A DNA stretch of 64,000 nt from Methyloceanibacter stevinii (GCF_001723355.1 NZ_LPWE01000014.1:62001-126000), one strand, 5' to 3'. Positions 43,981 through 53,280 are shown, numbered from the stretch's first letter. Program-made: numbers and translations. Notes: generated from the letters alone by a model not told the origin.

Positions 43981-44436
43981 TTACTTGAACGGAACGGGAT
44001 CGGTTTCCTGCTCGACGACCGTCTCGCCGCCACGGGTCACGGTCACCTTCGCGGTGTACTGACCCTTGGGCCAGCCGCCCGCGGGAACGCCCGTCTTGCC
44101 CGCCTGAATCAACACGTCGGTGTCGTCCTCGGTGATCTCGTTGACGCTATGCATCAAGGACTCGCCGTCCAGCGTGAGATGGAGCTCCACGCGGTCGCCC
44201 TTCTTGGCGTGGGCGACCCAGCCGTAAGCAACGCCGGGCGAATTGAAGCTGGGTGTGGGCAGGAGCATGCGCCGCATCAGCTCTTTCTCATCGACCTTGT
44301 GATCGGTGATCCCGAGGCTCACGATCGTGGTCTTGGCCTCGGCCCTGGCCGCCGAATCGTCGGTCTCATCCGCCGCCGCTGCCAGGCTGGACCCGAACGC
44401 CAGCGCAAGAACTGTCAATAGCACCCTTGTCAGCAT
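43981..44436 (-). CDS. Secreted protein of unknown function
   Basis: 151 residues with a signal peptide (VLLTVLALAFGSSLAAAADE). The mature part (GVAYGWVAHAKKGDRVELHL, GWPKGQYTAKVTVTRGGETV) looks like an immunoglobulin-type beta fold. The mature start ADETDDSA resembles that of the protein at 45,633 on the other side of leuB. Confidence 0.65.
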   Translation of the reverse strand: MLTRVLLTVLALAFGSSLAAAADETDDSAARAEAKTTIVSLGITDHKVDEKELMRRMLLPTPSFNSPGVAYGWVAHAKKGDRVELHLTLDGESLMHSVNEITEDDTDVLIQAGKTGVPAGGWPKGQYTAKVTVTRGGETVVEQETDPVPFK

Positions 44437-44520
44437 GTCCCACTCCCGCTACCCAAAGCGCCGCCGGACTATTTCCGGCCTTTCTTTAGTGGTGCTTTAG
44501 CATAGGGCGGACGCAAATTC

Positions 44521-45627
44521 ATGGCCTCATTCAAACTCTTACTTCTTCCTGGCGACGGCATCGGCACCGAGGTGATGGACGAGGTCACCCGCCTCGTCGA
44601 ATGGGCGAACGGCACCGGGGCCATCGCAATCGAGACCGAGACGGACCTCGTGGGCGGCTGCGCCTACGACGATCACGGCGAAGCCATTTCCGAGACCGCG
44701 ATGGAGGCCGCGCACGCGGCCGATGCGGTCATGCTGGGCGCCGTGGGTGGGCCCAAATGGGACGGCGTCCCCTACGACAAACGCCCCGAGGCGGGTCTCC
44801 TGCGCCTCCGCAAGGACCTCGAGCTATTCGCCAATCTGCGGCCCGCGATCTGCTACCCGGCCCTGGCCGAGGCTTCGTCGTTGAAGCGCGAGTTGGTGGA
44901 AGGCCTCGACATCATGATCGTGCGCGAACTGACCGGCGGCGTCTATTTCGGCGAGCCGAAGGAGATCACCGATCTCGGTAACGGCCAGAAGCGCGCCGTC
45001 GACACGCAGGTTTACGAGACCTACGAGATCGAGCGCATCGCCGCCGTCGCCTTCGATCTCGCCCGCAAGCGCGGCAACCTGGTGCACTCCGCCGAGAAGC
45101 GGAACGTGATGAAGACCGGCGTGCTGTGGAACGAGGTGGTCACCCAGGTCCACAAGGACAGCTATTCGGACGTGAAGCTCGAGCACATCCTCGCCGACAA
45201 CTGCGCCATGCAGCTCGTCCGCGCGCCGAAGCAGTTCGACGTGATCGTGACCGACAATCTCTTCGGTGACGTCCTCTCCGACGAAGCGGCCATGGCCACG
45301 GGCTCGCTCGGCATGCTGCCCTCCGCCTCGCTGGGCGCCCCCGACGACAACGGCATGCGGCCGGCCATGTACGAGCCCGTGCATGGCTCAGCGCCGGACA
45401 TCGCCGGCCAAGGCAAGGCCAACCCGATCGCAACCATCGCCAGCTTCGCCATGTGCCTGCGCTACTCTTTCGACCAGGGCGCGCTGGCCGACAGGATCGA
45501 AACGGCTATCGCCGACGTGCTGGACCAGGGCTTGCGGACCGGCGACATCGCGCAGGCCGGCTGCAAGACGGTCGGGACTCGTGAGATGGGCGATGCCATC
45601 ATCGCGTCGTTAAACAATGCCAGTTAG
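44521..45627 (+). CDS. leuB: 3-isopropylmalate dehydrogenase
   Basis: 368 residues. Conserved [18 protein letters not shown], metal site [20 protein letters not shown] and NAD loop [20 protein letters not shown]. It oxidatively decarboxylates 3-isopropylmalate. Last of the three leu genes here; leuA is absent. Confidence 0.96.
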   Translation: MASFKLLLLPGDGIGTEVMDEVTRLVEWANGTGAIAIETETDLVGGCAYDDHGEAISETAMEAAHAADAVMLGAVGGPKWDGVPYDKRPEAGLLRLRKDLELFANLRPAICYPALAEASSLKRELVEGLDIMIVRELTGGVYFGEPKEITDLGNGQKRAVDTQVYETYEIERIAAVAFDLARKRGNLVHSAEKRNVMKTGVLWNEVVTQVHKDSYSDVKLEHILADNCAMQLVRAPKQFDVIVTDNLFGDVLSDEAAMATGSLGMLPSASLGAPDDNGMRPAMYEPVHGSAPDIAGQGKANPIATIASFAMCLRYSFDQGALADRIETAIADVLDQGLRTGDIAQAGCKTVGTREMGDAIIASLNNAS

Positions 45628-45632
45628 GTGAC

Positions 45633-46472
45633 ATGAGACACCCTTCCGCTTGGCTGCCCCTCGCCCTCATCGTGCTCCTCGCGGCGCCGCTTGCCTGGGC
45701 CGCGGACGAGACGGACGAGACCGCACCCTCTGCCTCGGAGGGCACGCCGGACACCGGCGCGGCGGCTGACGCAGAGAGCAACGACCCAGACGAAAGCACG
45801 GACGCCCCCGAGCCCGAGGCGGCGGACGCAGCGTCTGAAGAAGACGCCACGCCCTCGGAAGACGAGACCGCGATCCCGGACGCACCCGTGCTCGGGCCGC
45901 AAGTCAGCTCCAAGATCGAGTTGACGCCCGAGGAGAAGGCGGAGAAGGAAGCCCGCAAGGCCTGCAAGATCGAGATTTGCGACATCATCGCCACGCGCGA
46001 ACCGATGGGCGAGGACATCGCCTGCGACATCAAGAAGACGTGGCGGGCCGAAAGCCTGACGAAGATGCTCGGCGATCAGTTCTCCTGGCCCTGGGGTAGA
46101 GCCGTCTGCCAGTCGAAGCTCAACCTGTCGCGCGCGGATCTAGCCGGCGCCATGCTCGAATCCAACGCCACCATCAAGATGGAAAAGTTCGCGGTCTCCT
46201 GCGAGCTGCATACAGGCGAAGGGGAGCCCTACGTCGTCGAGGCGGAACTGGCGCCCGAGGTGACCTTCAGGGGCGGCAAGGCCGTTTCCGCCAGCATCAA
46301 CTGGGGCGACGTGTCGGCGCCCCTGATGATCTATCCGATCCTCTATGCGGGCACCGGCCTCGACAATCGCTCCAACCTCCTCGGCTCGGAAGTGGTCGAG
46401 ATGGTCAACGAGTTCACCCAGAAGAAATGCGCCGAGGTCAAAGTCGAACTGCCGGGCCGCCGGGTGAACTAG
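45633..46472 (+). CDS. Secreted protein with acidic low-complexity region
   Basis: 279 residues, 5 nt after leuB. A signal peptide (WLPLALIVLLAAPLAWAADE) is followed by about 75 residues rich in Asp, Glu, Ser and Ala, then a globular part with paired Cys (KACKIEICDIIATREPMGED, IACDIKK, AVCQSK, VSCEL). Function unknown. Confidence 0.68.
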   Translation: MRHPSAWLPLALIVLLAAPLAWAADETDETAPSASEGTPDTGAAADAESNDPDESTDAPEPEAADAASEEDATPSEDETAIPDAPVLGPQVSSKIELTPEEKAEKEARKACKIEICDIIATREPMGEDIACDIKKTWRAESLTKMLGDQFSWPWGRAVCQSKLNLSRADLAGAMLESNATIKMEKFAVSCELHTGEGEPYVVEAELAPEVTFRGGKAVSASINWGDVSAPLMIYPILYAGTGLDNRSNLLGSEVVEMVNEFTQKKCAEVKVELPGRRVN

Positions 46473-46588
46473 GTCCCTTGGCGGGGCTTTCGCGGCGGCT
46501 TTGACTTTCGCCGCGCCTTCCCATACATCCGCGCCAATACCGCGCGCACGCCGAATTGACCCGCTGTCGCGCCATCAGGAGTACCGGA

Positions 46589-47617
46589 ATGGGTTACAAA
46601 GTCGCCGTCATCGGCGCGACCGGCAATGTCGGGCGCGAGATGCTGAATATCCTCGAGGAGCGGGAGTTTCCCGCCGACGAGGTCATCCCGATCGCCTCGC
46701 GCCGCTCGGTCGGCCGGGAGGTCTCCTATGGCGACGCACGCCTGAAGTGCCGCGACCTCGAGACCTTCGATTTTTCCGGCGTCGACTTCGCGCTGATGTC
46801 GGCGGGTTCGGCGATTTCCAAGGAATGGTCGCCCCGGATTGGCGCGACCGGCTGCGTCGTGATCGATAACTCATCCTGCTGGCGTTACGACCCGGACGTA
46901 CCGTTGGTCGTGCCCGAGGTGAACCCCGACGCCATCGCCGGCTTCACCAAGAAGAACATCATCGCAAACCCGAACTGCTCGACCGCCCAGCTCGTCGTGG
47001 TGCTGAAGCCGCTGCACGACGCGGCCAAGATCAAGCGCGTGGTCTGCTCGACCTATCAATCCGTGTCCGGTGCGGGCAAGGAGGCGATGGACGAGCTCTG
47101 GAACCAGACCAAGGGCATCTTCGTGACCGATCCTCCGTCGCCAGAGAAGTTCACCAAGCAGATCGCCTTCAACGTCATTCCCCATATCGACATCTTCCTG
47201 GACGATGGTTCGACCAAGGAAGAATGGAAGATGATGGCCGAGACCAAGAAGATCCTGGACCCGAAGATCAAGCTCACCGCGACATGCGTGCGCGTTCCCG
47301 TCTTCGTCGGCCACGCCGAAGCCGTGAACATCGAGTTCGAGACCCCGTTCAGCGCCGACGAGGCCCGCGACGTCTTGCGTGACGCGCCGGGCGTCCTCGT
47401 GGTCGACAAGCGCGAGGACGGCGGCTACGTGACGCCGGTCGAGTGCGTCGGCGACTTCGCCACCTTCGTCAGCCGCATTCGCGACGACCAAACCGTCGAC
47501 AACGGCCTGACGCTGTGGTGCGTCTCGGACAATCTCCGCAAAGGCGCGGCGCTCAATACGATCCAGATCGCCGAGACCATGATCGAGCGCGGGCTGCTCG
47601 CGAAGAAAGCGGCTTAG
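46589..47617 (+). CDS. asd: Aspartate-semialdehyde dehydrogenase
   Basis: 342 residues from ATG 46589 (GYKVAVIGATGNVGREMLNI). The active Cys is in ANPNCSTAQLVVVL; later CVRVPVFVGHAEAVNIEF holds the substrate and catalytic His. It makes aspartate semialdehyde for lysine, threonine and methionine, feeding the pathway that uses dapF. Confidence 0.96.
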   Translation: MGYKVAVIGATGNVGREMLNILEEREFPADEVIPIASRRSVGREVSYGDARLKCRDLETFDFSGVDFALMSAGSAISKEWSPRIGATGCVVIDNSSCWRYDPDVPLVVPEVNPDAIAGFTKKNIIANPNCSTAQLVVVLKPLHDAAKIKRVVCSTYQSVSGAGKEAMDELWNQTKGIFVTDPPSPEKFTKQIAFNVIPHIDIFLDDGSTKEEWKMMAETKKILDPKIKLTATCVRVPVFVGHAEAVNIEFETPFSADEARDVLRDAPGVLVVDKREDGGYVTPVECVGDFATFVSRIRDDQTVDNGLTLWCVSDNLRKGAALNTIQIAETMIERGLLAKKAA

Positions 47618-47716
47618 GGACTCCCGACGAGACGGCCAGAAAGTGCTGGTCTCTGCCTAAAGAAAACGAACCGAGCGCCGGTTCGTCTAAGACCTCGCGC
47701 GGCCGGAACGGTGTGC

Positions 47717-48355
47717 TCAGGCCTCGACGGTCTCGGGCAAGGGCGAGAACGTGTCCGTGTCCTCGTCGAGCGCCAGGACCACGCCGCTGCCGATGTCGAA
47801 ATGGAGCCCATGCAGAGCGAGCATGCCCTCGGCTTCCTTGTTTCGCACCGCATCGAACATGCGCAGGTTCGACAGCGACTGGCGCACACCGGCCAGTTCG
47901 AAAGCCGTCTCCTCCCCGTGCCTTTCGATGTCGCTTTTCTTGACATCGAGCCCGTCGAGCTGTGTCAGCCAAGTCCCAATGAAATCGGTGTCGTCCGGCT
48001 TACCCTTCAGCTTGTCGCGATAGGCGGCCATCCCGCCGCAATGGGAGTGACCGAGCACGATGATGTTGGGAACTTTGAGCACCATGGCCGCATATTCGAC
48101 AGCCGCGCTCGTGCCATGGAACTTTCCGTCCGGCTGAAACGGCGGAACGAGATTGGCGACATTGCGCACAATGAACAGATCGCCGGGCCCCGCCCCGAAG
48201 ATCGCCGACACGTCGACGCGCGAGTCGCAGCAGGCAACCACCAGCGCGGCCGGGGCCTGCCCTAAACTGGCGAGCTGTTCATAGCGTCCCTTGTCCGCCG
48301 GATGACTGTCGTTCCGAAACCGCCAATACCCATCGAGAAGTTTTTTTGTAAGCAC
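47717..48355 (-). CDS. Beta-class carbonic anhydrase
   Basis: 212 residues. Zinc ligands: Cys and Asp/Arg dyad in VVACCDSRVD, and His-xx-Cys in LGHSHCGGMAAY. It interconverts CO2 and bicarbonate, plausibly supplying carboxylases in a C1-assimilating cell. Convergent with asd, divergent from fdh. Confidence 0.94.
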   Translation of the reverse strand: MLTKKLLDGYWRFRNDSHPADKGRYEQLASLGQAPAALVVACCDSRVDVSAIFGAGPGDLFIVRNVANLVPPFQPDGKFHGTSAAVEYAAMVLKVPNIIVLGHSHCGGMAAYRDKLKGKPDDTDFIGTWLTQLDGLDVKKSDIERHGEETAFELAGVRQSLSNLRMFDAVRNKEAEGMLALHGLHFDIGSGVVLALDEDTDTFSPLPETVEA

Positions 48356-48801
48356 GTTTCTTATCCTTGTTCCGTTCGAACGAAGTTCTCAGTTTGGATC
48401 GGGATTGTCTAACCGGAGAACCGTGTCTGTTTAATTGATATTTTCTATCTCAGGAGCCTCTCTGCTTAGAGAAAGCCCGAAACTTCGGATCACTCACGAA
48501 AACGTTCCAACGCGGGAGTCCGCTCTCAGCAACGTCGATAGAAAAAGCCGAACGGGCCTTTCGGAATGCCGTCTTGATTGGGCTGGGGCCCGGGCGCGTA
48601 ATGGACGTGCCGGCACTTCAGAAGCGCACCACAAAACCCGCGCCAACCGGCAAAAGGAAACGCGGTCCACCAACCGAATTTCAGTTCCGGTTTTGGGACC
48701 CCCAACGCGCGACATGTCTGGCGCGTCGTACATCTCCGCTTGTGGGCGCTTGCGGGACGTCCACGAGCGCCCAGTCATGTCGCCTCTAAAGGAGCGCCGA
48801 T
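48356..48801. other. Intergenic region upstream of formate dehydrogenase
   Basis: 446 bases containing promoters for carbonic anhydrase and fdh. A CGTTCGAACG palindrome lies near 48,375. No conserved RNA or gene was recognised; the short plus-strand frames have poor codon bias. Confidence 0.45.
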
Positions 48802-50007
48802 ATGGCAAAAGTTCTCTGTGTACTCTACGACGATCCAATTGACGGCTTCCCGCCGAAATATGCCCGCGACAGCATCCCCCACATCGCGGGCTACGCGGAC
48901 GGGCAGACCGCCCCGACACCCGATGCCATCGACTTCACGCCCGGCGAGCTGCTCGGCAGTGTCTCCGGTGAGCTCGGATTGCGCAAATTCCTGGAAGCCA
49001 ATGGCCACGAACTCGTCGTGACGTCCGACAAGGACGGCGCGGATTCGACCTTCGAGAAGGAACTCGTCGATGCCGACGTGGTCATCTCCCAGCCCTTCTG
49101 GCCCGCTTATCTGACGGCGGACCGGATCGCCAAGGCGAAGAACCTCAAACTGGCCCTGACGGCCGGCATCGGCTCCGACCATGTCGACCTGCAGGCCGCG
49201 ATGGACAAGGGCGTCACCGTCGCCGAGGTGACCTTCTGCAACTCGATCAGCGTCGCCGAGCACGTGGTCATGCAGATCCTATCGCTCGTTCGCAACTACA
49301 TCCCGTCCTACCAGTGGGTGGTGAACGGCGGCTGGAATATCGCCGACTGCGTCGAGCGGTCCTACGACCTGGAAGGCATGGAAGTCGGCACGGTCGCCGC
49401 GGGCCGCATCGGCCTTGCAGTGCTGCGCCGCCTGAAGCCGTTCGGCGTGAACCTGCACTACTACGACAAGCACCGCCTGCCTGTTGATGTGGAGGAGGAA
49501 CTCGGGCTGACCTTCCACCCGAATGTCGAATCCCTCGCCAAGGCCTGCGACGTCGTCACCATCAACTGCCCGCTCCATCCCGAGACGGAGCATCTGTTCG
49601 ACGATGCGATGATCGGCAAGATGAAGCGCGGCAGTTATCTCGTGAACACCGCGCGCGGCAAGATCTGCGATCGTGACGCCGTGGTACGCGCTCTCGAGAG
49701 CGGCCAGCTCGCGGGCTATGCGGGCGATGTCTGGTTCCCGCAGCCGGCGCCCAAGGATCACCCGTGGCGCACCATGCCGAACCACGGCATGACGCCCCAC
49801 ATCTCGGGGACGTCGCTCTCGGCACAAACGCGCTATGCCGCCGGCACGCGCGAGATCCTGGAGTGCTTCTTAGCCGGCAAACCGATCCGCGATGAGTATC
49901 TCATCGTTCAGGGCGGCGCCCTGGCCGGCACCGGCGCACACTCCTACACCGCCGGCGACGCCACCGGCGGCTCCGAGGAAGCCGAGAAGTACAAGAAGGC
50001 AAGTTAA
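48802..50007 (+). CDS. fdh: NAD-dependent formate dehydrogenase
   Basis: 401 residues, the same length as the metal-free enzymes of Pseudomonas sp. 101 and other methylotrophs. Visible catalytic features: Arg in VNTARGKICDRDA, Gln in WFPQPAPKDHPW, His in MTPHISGTSLSAQ. The NAD fold contains VAAGRIGLAVLRRLKPFG. It oxidises formate to CO2, giving NADH, the last step of C1 dissimilation. Terminator at 50,038. Confidence 0.95.
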   Translation: MAKVLCVLYDDPIDGFPPKYARDSIPHIAGYADGQTAPTPDAIDFTPGELLGSVSGELGLRKFLEANGHELVVTSDKDGADSTFEKELVDADVVISQPFWPAYLTADRIAKAKNLKLALTAGIGSDHVDLQAAMDKGVTVAEVTFCNSISVAEHVVMQILSLVRNYIPSYQWVVNGGWNIADCVERSYDLEGMEVGTVAAGRIGLAVLRRLKPFGVNLHYYDKHRLPVDVEEELGLTFHPNVESLAKACDVVTINCPLHPETEHLFDDAMIGKMKRGSYLVNTARGKICDRDAVVRALESGQLAGYAGDVWFPQPAPKDHPWRTMPNHGMTPHISGTSLSAQTRYAAGTREILECFLAGKPIRDEYLIVQGGALAGTGAHSYTAGDATGGSEEAEKYKKAS

Positions 50008-50037
50008 GCGCCCCTGATCGACGCAATCGGGGCGCGC

Positions 50038-50103
50038 GGCCCCGCGCTCTTCTCCCTGGTGCAGGCAGCCCCCTGACACCTTCCGGAGCGCGGGGCCTTT
50101 TTT
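50038..50103 (+). terminator. Intrinsic terminator after fdh
   Basis: A 12-bp stem GGCCCCGCGCTC/GAGCGCGGGGCC with a 36-nt loop followed by six T residues, 30 nt after the fdh stop. Confidence 0.85.
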
Positions 50104-50324
50104 CGCTCCCCGACCCCGAGCGTCACAGTGTTGAGGTGGGACATGCAGCACGTGCGAACGCGGGCGTTCCGTCACATCGGCGTCATAATCGCGCCGGGTC
50201 GCCCGGGTCGATGGCAAACAGCGTCGAAACATGCTCCTGGCACTTGCGATAAGCACCAAGCCCGTTCAGAGTAGCCGCCAATAAGCGCACAAATGCGCCA
50301 TTCAAACGGGGGGAGTGTCCACTT
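50104..50324. other. Intergenic region upstream of the oxalate/formate-antiporter-like gene
   Basis: About 220 bases between the fdh terminator and the MFS gene. No hairpin, repeat or RNA gene was recognised. GGGGGGAG lies 10 nt before the ATG. Confidence 0.45.
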
Positions 50325-51726
50325 ATGACGACCGCAGCGAGCGCGGAATCTGGAGGCGTGTTCGGCTGGCTCGACCGGTCGCACACCGTGGCGAAACCGG
50401 GCTTCAGCCGATGGCTGGTTCCGCCGGCCGCACTTTGCGTGCATCTTTGTATCGGCCAGGTCTACGCGTTCAGCGTGTTCAACCTGCCGATGACCAAGCT
50501 GATCGGCATCACCCACTCCGCGCCGGACGACTGGAAGCTCACCCAGCTCGGCTGGATCTTTTCTCTTGCGATCGTCTTCCTCGGACTCTCCGCGGCCTTC
50601 ACCGGCACCTGGCTCGACCGCGTGGGCCCGCGGCGGGCCATGTTCACCGCCGCCTTGTGCTTTGGCGGCGGTTTTCTGATCTCGGCGCTCGGCATCCATC
50701 TGCATCAGCTCTGGCTGATCTATCTCGGCTATGGCGTGCTCGGCGGTTGCGGCCTCGGGCTCGGCTATATCTCTCCGGTGAAGACGCTGATCACCTGGTT
50801 CCCCGACCGGCCCGGCATGGCCACGGGCATGGCCATCATGGGCTTCGGCGGCGGCGCGATGATCGCCTCGCCCCTGTCCGTATGGCTGATGAAGTACTTT
50901 TCCAGCCCGACCGATGTGGGCGTCATGGGCACCTTCGTCACGCTCGGCATCATCTATCTCGTCTTCATGATGATCGGCGCGGCCTCGTACGCGTGCCTCC
51001 CAACGGCTGGTTGCCCGAGGCTATGAGCCGCCCGCGCAGCCGAAGAAGATGGTCACCACCGCCCACGTCCATGTGGACGAGGCGCTGAAGACACCGCAAT
51101 TCTATCTGCTGTGGGGCGTGCTCTGCCTGAACGTGACAGCCGGCATCGGTGTGCTTGGCCAGGCCTCGGCCATGAGCCAGGAGATGTTTCCAGGGCAGAT
51201 CACGGCCGCGGCCGCGGCCGGCTTCGTCGGCCTCTTGAGCCTGTTCAACATGGCCGGGCGCTTCTTCTGGGCCTCGTCCTCCGACTTCATCGGGCGGCGT
51301 AACACCTACATGATCTTCTTTGCCCTCGGCATGGTGCTCTACGCCCTCGTGCCCTGGACGGGACAGATCGATTCCATCGTCCTTTTCGTCGCCTTGTATG
51401 CCGTGATCCTGTCCATGTATGGCGGCGGGTTCGCCACCATCCCCGCCTATCTCAGGGACGTTTTCGGCACGCGTTATGTGGGCGCCATTCACGGGCGGCT
51501 CTTGACCGCCTGGTCCGCGGCCGGCGTGTTCGGGCCGGTCCTGGTGAACTACATCCGCGAATACCAGATCAATCACGGGGTGCCGAAGGCGGACGCCTAT
51601 TCGGTCACCATGTACATCATGGCGGGGCTTCTCTTCGTCGGGTTCATCTTGAACTGGCTGATGACCCCCGTGGACCACAAGCACCACATGACCGAAGAAG
51701 AACTCAAAGCGTCGATGGAGACTTGA
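50325..51726 (+). CDS. OxlT-like oxalate/formate antiporter family MFS protein (two 1-nt deletions)
   Basis: The first 220 residues (SRWLVPPAALCVHLCIGQVY, AFSVFNLPMTKLIGITHSAP) run to about 50,990, then stop early at 51,024. A second frame encodes RVPPNGWLPE, and a third takes over as MVTTAHVHVDEALKTPQFYL. Adding one base near 50,991 and one near 51,019 restores a 467-residue permease ending VDHKHHMTEEELKASMET. Span 1402 nt, two short of a multiple of three. Placed after fdh, it may exchange formate or another carboxylate. Lesions are probably sequencing errors. Confidence 0.87.
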
Positions 51727-51728
51727 GA

Positions 51729-51866
51729 ATGACCGAAACAACCCATCACGAGACCGTCTCGGGCGCCAACAAGGTCAAGCTGGTCCTGGCCTGGACGCTG
51801 GTCGGCATTCCGCTTCTATGGGGGGTGTTCAACACGCTGGCCAAGGCGGCTTTGCTGTTTCAATAG
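51729..51866 (+). CDS. MFS transporter small subunit-like membrane peptide
   Basis: 45 residues beginning MTETTHHETVSGANKVKLVL with one membrane span (LVLAWTLVGIPLLWGVFNTL). It starts 2 nt after the OxlT-like gene. Small single-span companions are a known accompaniment to this MFS branch. Probably stabilises or regulates the transporter. Confidence 0.78.
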   Translation: MTETTHHETVSGANKVKLVLAWTLVGIPLLWGVFNTLAKAALLFQ

Positions 51867-51965
51867 CTGTCAGAATCTGACAGAACGTCGCAGATGACTG
51901 CGGTCGGGAAAGCACAACATGCTGTTTTACAAGGATAATTCCTGTAAGAATCTGTTAATGCGGCA

Positions 51966-52003
51966 GTCATGCGGTTCTCATCCGCGATCGCCATTATCTA
52001 GGG
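51966..52003 (+). promoter_or_regulatory. Conserved upstream block of pqqA copy 1
   Basis: GTCATGCGGTTCTCATCC at 51,966-51,983, then CCATTATCTAGGGA. The same order appears before copy 3 (52,555 onward) nearly unchanged and before copy 2 (52,285 onward) more diverged, 62-75 nt ahead of each ATG. A promoter or activator site is likely. Confidence 0.6.
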
Positions 52004-52040
52004 ACGATAACGTTCACCGAACGAACTCAAGGAGACGACC

Positions 52041-52130
52041 ATGAAAGAGTGGCTGAAGCCCGAGATCACCGAGTCCGAAGCTGGCATGGAAGTTACTTCC
52101 TACCTTCCGGCTGAGCTCGACCGCGCTTAA
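52041..52130 (+). CDS. pqqA: PQQ precursor peptide PqqA, copy 1
   Basis: 29 residues starting MKEWLKPEITESEAGMEVTS. Glu17 and Tyr21 in MEVTSYLPAEL are the two residues cross-linked by PqqE to make pyrroloquinoline quinone, the cofactor of methanol dehydrogenase. AAGGAG lies 8 nt before ATG. Followed by its own terminator. pqqBCDE are not in the window. Confidence 0.95.
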   Translation: MKEWLKPEITESEAGMEVTSYLPAELDRA

Positions 52131-52156
52131 TTAGCGCTGATCTAGCCTAGTTTTCG

Positions 52157-52196
52157 AAAATGGCGGTCCTAGCGATATGCGGGGCCGCCATTTTTG
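52157..52196 (+). terminator. Terminator of pqqA copy 1
   Basis: AAAATGGCGGTCC ... GGGGCCGCCATTTTT hairpin with T run. Confidence 0.9.
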
Positions 52197-52346
52197 TATG
52201 CGCGACTGGTTGTCGTCTTACTGCGCCGCTCGATCGTGACTGCCGGCAGCACCCTTAATCTGTTCAGATTGTTTTCATTGACGCGTCATGCGCCGCTCAT
52301 CCAAATTGTCGCACCCTAGGGTATCGTTTAACGAAAGGAGACGACC

Positions 52347-52436
52347 ATGAAAGAGTGGCTGAAGCCCGAGATCACCGAGTCCGAAGCTGGTATGGAAGTG
52401 ACTTCCTACCTTCCGGCCGAGCTCGACCGCACTTAA
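52347..52436 (+). CDS. pqqA: PQQ precursor peptide PqqA, copy 2
   Basis: 29 residues, identical to copy 1 except the last residue (Thr29 instead of Ala29); the other base changes are silent (GGC/GGT, GTT/GTG, GCT/GCC). Glu17 and Tyr21 are kept. AAAGGAG precedes ATG 52347. The upstream block is the most diverged of the three. Confidence 0.95.
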   Translation: MKEWLKPEITESEAGMEVTSYLPAELDRT

Positions 52437-52458
52437 TTAGCGCTGATCTAGCAAACCA

Positions 52459-52499
52459 CGAATGGCGGCTCTCGCGATGGCGGAGCCGCCATTTTTGTT
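52459..52499 (+). terminator. Terminator of pqqA copy 2
   Basis: AATGGCGGCTC ... GAGCCGCCATTTTT hairpin; the paired arms differ from copies 1 and 3 by compensating changes (GGTCC/GGGCC to GGCTC/GAGCC), which keep the stem. Confidence 0.9.
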
Positions 52500-52554
52500 T
52501 GCGTATTGGGCTCCGCGAGCGCCCCACCGCTGTTCAGATAGTTTTCATGCACGA

Positions 52555-52593
52555 GTCATGCGGTTCTCATCCACCATCCCCATTATTGTAGGA
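52555..52593 (+). promoter_or_regulatory. Conserved upstream block of pqqA copy 3
   Basis: GTCATGCGGTTCTCATCC then CCATTATTGTAGGA, almost the same as before copy 1. Further upstream, CTGTTCAGATAGTTTTCAT resembles the region before copy 2. Confidence 0.6.
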
Positions 52594-52625
52594 CGACTTC
52601 ATTGATTGAACCGAAGGAGACGATC

Positions 52626-52715
52626 ATGAAAGAGTGGCTGAAGCCCGAGATCACCGAGTCCGAAGCTGGCATGGAAGTGACTTCCTACCTCCCGGCTGAG
52701 CTCGACCGCGCTTAA
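52626..52715 (+). CDS. pqqA: PQQ precursor peptide PqqA, copy 3
   Basis: 29 residues identical to copy 1 at the protein level, with two silent changes (GTT/GTG, CTT/CTC). AAGGAG precedes ATG 52626. Own terminator downstream. Confidence 0.95.
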   Translation: MKEWLKPEITESEAGMEVTSYLPAELDRA

Positions 52716-52739
52716 TTCGCGCTGATCCAGTAAAGTTTT

Positions 52740-52783
52740 CAAAAATGGCGGTCCCAGCGATATGCGGGGCCGCCATTTTTGTT
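52740..52783 (+). terminator. Terminator of pqqA copy 3
   Basis: AAAAATGGCGGTCC ... GGGGCCGCCATTTTT hairpin, almost the same as copy 1. Confidence 0.9.
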
Positions 52784-52956
52784 TGTGGCGGCTGTTATTG
52801 CGAGGCCGCAACCGCGACACCCTCCATGGAGGGTGACAGACCCTCCCCCCGAAATTATGGTCCCACGGCGCTGGACGCCTCTCGCTGCCCCAAGGCGCCG
52901 AGAGCCCAGCCGGCGCACCGCGCGATTGGTCGCAAGAAGCAAGAGGGACCCCTGCC

Positions 52957-53280
52957 ATGCCCTGGGTGTATCTTATCGCCGCCGGGCTCTTCGAGGTCGG
53001 CTTTGCCTCGACGCTCAAACTCACCGACGGTTTCACGAAACTCTGGCCGACTCTGATTTTCACCGTCTGCATCGTTCTTTCGTTCGTCCTTCTCAACAAG
53101 GCGGTGAAGGATCTCCCGATCGGAACCGCCTATGCGATTTGGACGGGGATTGGCGCTGCGGGCACTGCCATTATCGGGATCCTCGTCTATAAGGAGCCCG
53201 TCACGGCGCTGCGCCTGTTCTTCATCGCGACGCTGATCGGTTCCATCATCGGATTGAAACTCGCAACAACGACCACATGA
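52957..53280 (+). CDS. SMR-family guanidinium exporter, Gdx/SugE-like
   Basis: 107 residues, four spans. Starts MPWVYLIAAGLFEVGFASTL with essential Glu13, and contains DLPIGTAYAIWTGIGAAGTA, which marks the Gdx/SugE branch rather than the QAC branch. Exports guanidinium in characterised relatives. Its stop overlaps the next start as ATGA. No guanidine riboswitch was identified upstream. Confidence 0.85.
   Translation: MPWVYLIAAGLFEVGFASTLKLTDGFTKLWPTLIFTVCIVLSFVLLNKAVKDLPIGTAYAIWTGIGAAGTAIIGILVYKEPVTALRLFFIATLIGSIIGLKLATTTT

Noticed and set aside
48435-48842. 135-residue plus-strand frame upstream of fdh
   Set aside because: Low-quality codon use, rich in Arg/Ser/Thr, overlaps the fdh start, no ribosome site.
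52355-52591. 78-residue plus-strand frame across pqqA copy 2
   Set aside because: It overlaps pqqA out of frame and reads through the terminator; no ribosome site.
52041-52783. Regular repeats at about 280-306 bp spacing that might suggest a CRISPR or satellite array
   Set aside because: Repeats are coding pqqA units with terminators; spacing is too long and repeats are not identical short units.
52784-52956. Guanidine riboswitch upstream of the Gdx-like gene
   Set aside because: The 170 bases were scanned for the ACGA-type hairpins or a larger conserved fold and none could be supported by eye.
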